NCBI RefSeq assembly: GCF_003544835.1
Contig: NZ_CP032099.1
Span: 682,001-746,000, forward strand
Direction: 5' to 3'
Source: Aliarcobacter skirrowii CCUG 10374
GTDB lineage: Bacteria > Campylobacterota > Campylobacteria > Campylobacterales > Arcobacteraceae
DNA length: 64,000 bases
Shown: in pieces, positions 62,407 through 64,000 of the stretch
Numbering within the stretch: the first letter of the stretch is position 1
How the letters are laid out: the number at the start of each line of letters is the position of its first letter
The notes under the pieces: model-generated
Told to the model about the DNA's origin: nothing
The model's database searches: none
The model's input: only the letters and a program-made list of their open reading frames with translations
Made by a program: the position numbers and the translations under genes

Positions 62407-64000
62407 ATCCTATTTCACTAATTCTCATCTTCTCTTCATCAAACACAGCAGAAGTATTAGCACTAGATTCAATAGATTGATTATCTTTTATATATGCATT
62501 AAACATTGTTTTATATACTTTCTCATCTTTTATATTATGTTGTATTTTAGTTTTTCCATTATAAGCTAATATATCTTTAGAGTTTATATTCCATACAATT
62601 TGTTCTAACTCTTCTTGTGTAGCTTCATCTACATTTAAAATAGCTTCAAGTTCTACTTCTTCATTTGAAATATAGTTTAGTTTTATATCATCTACTTTTA
62701 TATCTCTTTTTAATTCTACTAAACTATATCCTTCTAATAAATAATCATCTACATAACAAAATATATGAGCATATTTACATCTATTTGATTTTGAGATATC
62801 AAGTTTTAGTTCAAATTCATTTATAGCTATAACATTGTCACTTATCTCATCTTGTACAATATCTTTATCTTCTTTATCATTGTTTGTTACAACTACCCAT
62901 CTTATTTGATTTAATTCAAACTCAGATAAACTATTTGTTGCTTCCCAGTTTTCATCTTTATATTTCTCTACACTTGCTTTAAAAATTAATTGCTCTTCTA
63001 TACTGTTTTGTTTTAATATATTTGATTCTAATTCTTTTACTCTTAGCTTCTCATATTTTGGTTTATCAATAATAGGCATCTCAACATCAATTGCATTTAC
63101 ACCCTCTAAAGAAGATTGAGTATTTATACTTGCAGAGTTTAAATGAATACCACTTCCATCTACTGTTATACTATTTGCTCCACTTCTTATTGTGATTCCA
63201 TTATTCGCTATTAGTTCTATTATATTCGCCTCTTGTTTTATTGAACTTGATTTTATATGGTAAGAGCCTTTTACATCTAGTCTAAAATCTTTATCAACTT
63301 GTGTAAATAGATTATTTAGATATCTTAGCTTCACATCTTTTTCTACATACTCTATTTTACTTCCTTTTATACTCTCTATAAAATCCTTTTCTATTATATA
63401 CTTTAAATTTTCTACTATATTCACATTTATATTTTTATTTACATTAATATCAAGATTCTCTAAAACATTTATATGTTTATTATTTATTACATTCTCTATT
63501 AAATCTTTTTGTACATTTATCTCATAATTATCTTTTACATTTAGTTTTGAGTTCTTATTTATACTCTCTTCTTTATCTCCTCTTATTATTACTCTTTGAT
63601 CTTTATCTACTCTTTTATTCTCATTATTCAATACTTCTGTATTTAAATCTCTTTGAGCTCTTATATTTATCTCTTCTCTTCCTTGGTAATCTTCAAACAT
63701 TAGTTCATTATAACCTATACTATCACTATATTGTGGTGTTGTATATGTCCTTATATAGCTCTTTGTTTTATTATTTGGCAAGGAATATGCTAGTTTATTC
63801 TCTCCATTATGCAAAGTCCCTATTATTATTGGGCAATCTGGATCTCCATTTACAAAGCTTACTATTACTTCACTATTTACTCTTGGTATAAACATTGTCC
63901 CATAGTTATCTCCACTTGACATATTTGACACTCTTAAGTAGCATGATGCTATTTTATTTCTTTCAAAGAAAAAAAGTACTCTTACTCTCCCTTCTTCATC
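62387..64000 (-). CDS. vgrG: type VI secretion VgrG spike protein, C-terminal part
   Basis: The frame is open to the window end; about 537 residues are visible. The gp5-like OB fold shows DEEGRVRVLFFFERN, NYGTMFIPRVNSEVIVSFVN and GDPDCPIIIGTLHNG; then a long beta-helix of short repeats (NVKDNYEINVQKD, NINVNIVENLKYIIE). The last 230 residues are an added beta-rich domain, probably the cargo-binding adaptor. The gp27-like N-terminus lies beyond the window. Confidence 0.92.
   Translation of the reverse strand, partial: DEEGRVRVLFFFERNKIASCYLRVSNMSSGDNYGTMFIPRVNSEVIVSFVNGDPDCPIIIGTLHNGENKLAYSLPNNKTKSYIRTYTTPQYSDSIGYNELMFEDYQGREEINIRAQRDLNTEVLNNENKRVDKDQRVIIRGDKEESINKNSKLNVKDNYEINVQKDLIENVINNKHINVLENLDINVNKNINVNIVENLKYIIEKDFIESIKGSKIEYVEKDVKLRYLNNLFTQVDKDFRLDVKGSYHIKSSSIKQEANIIELIANNGITIRSGANSITVDGSGIHLNSASINTQSSLEGVNAIDVEMPIIDKPKYEKLRVKELESNILKQNSIEEQLIFKASVEKYKDENWEATNSLSEFELNQIRWVVVTNNDKEDKDIVQDEISDNVIAINEFELKLDISKSNRCKYAHIFCYVDDYLLEGYSLVELKRDIKVDDIKLNYISNEEVELEAILNVDEATQEELEQIVWNINSKDILAYNGKTKIQHNIKDEKVYKTMFNAYIKDNQSIESSANTSAVFDEEKMRISEIGFENAKV

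Noticed and set aside
63547-63891. Plus-strand Leu/Tyr-rich ORF opposite vgrG
   Set aside because: Antisense of the repeated beta-helix codons.

Overview
The window is AT-rich with the gene content and codon use of a Campylobacterota genome, most likely Arcobacter/Aliarcobacter. This rests on recognisable family sequences (LipA, LigA, GlyA, YcaO, a PilZ-free chemoreceptor, an AI-2E family permease) and not on any search.

Region 1 (1 to about 19.9 kb) is ordinary chromosome: the end of lipA, an HMGL-like aldolase, a chemoreceptor, ligA, ycaO, a MOSC / aminotransferase / FMN-binding trio, a BenE-type transporter, an AraC-MGMT fusion, glyA, a DUF6172 gene, a four-gene set ending in a CNNM-type CBS protein, an AI-2E permease and a NlpC/P60-like protein, and an RNase H-like gene. 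A 1.4-kb two-gene insert carrying an Mrr-like nuclease (14.3-15.3 kb) is bracketed by near-identical 17-bp repeats.

Region 2 (19.9 kb to at least 59 kb) is accessory DNA. It starts with the 3' half of a CAU-anticodon tRNA and a tyrosine integrase, the classical left end of a genomic island. It then holds a dead toxin-antitoxin pair, two unknown genes around AT-rich 18-bp repeats (22.4-24.9 kb), and a 25-41 kb block that I read as an array of mobile gene cassettes with attC-like sites but no recognisable integron integrase. Most cassette genes lie on the minus strand, with stop codons inside the attC-like boxes. Cargo includes a 1365-residue STAND-type NTPase with an N-terminal nuclease domain, HEPN-like proteins, a collagen-like beta-flower protein, HNH nucleases and a PstI/BsuBI-type restriction-modification system. 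Next come a resolvase flanked by inverted repeats, a compact module of small HTH regulators and eight tiny membrane proteins that resembles part of a filamentous phage (41.2-44.3 kb), a truncated and a full-length group II intron, a zeta-toxin operon, an AbiE-like toxin-antitoxin pair, and a 5.2-kb four-gene unit (membrane proteins plus a SEC-C/nuclease protein) between two IS256-family copies.

Region 3 (59-64 kb, minus strand) is a type VI secretion cargo locus: a VgrG running off the window end, followed by a candidate effector and small membrane proteins that look like immunity proteins. The effector part and the VgrG C-terminal domain are duplicated in tandem, the two effectors diverging only at their C-termini; an IS256 copy has cut the end of the second unit. 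The right border of the island, which should carry the intact tRNA, is not in the window.
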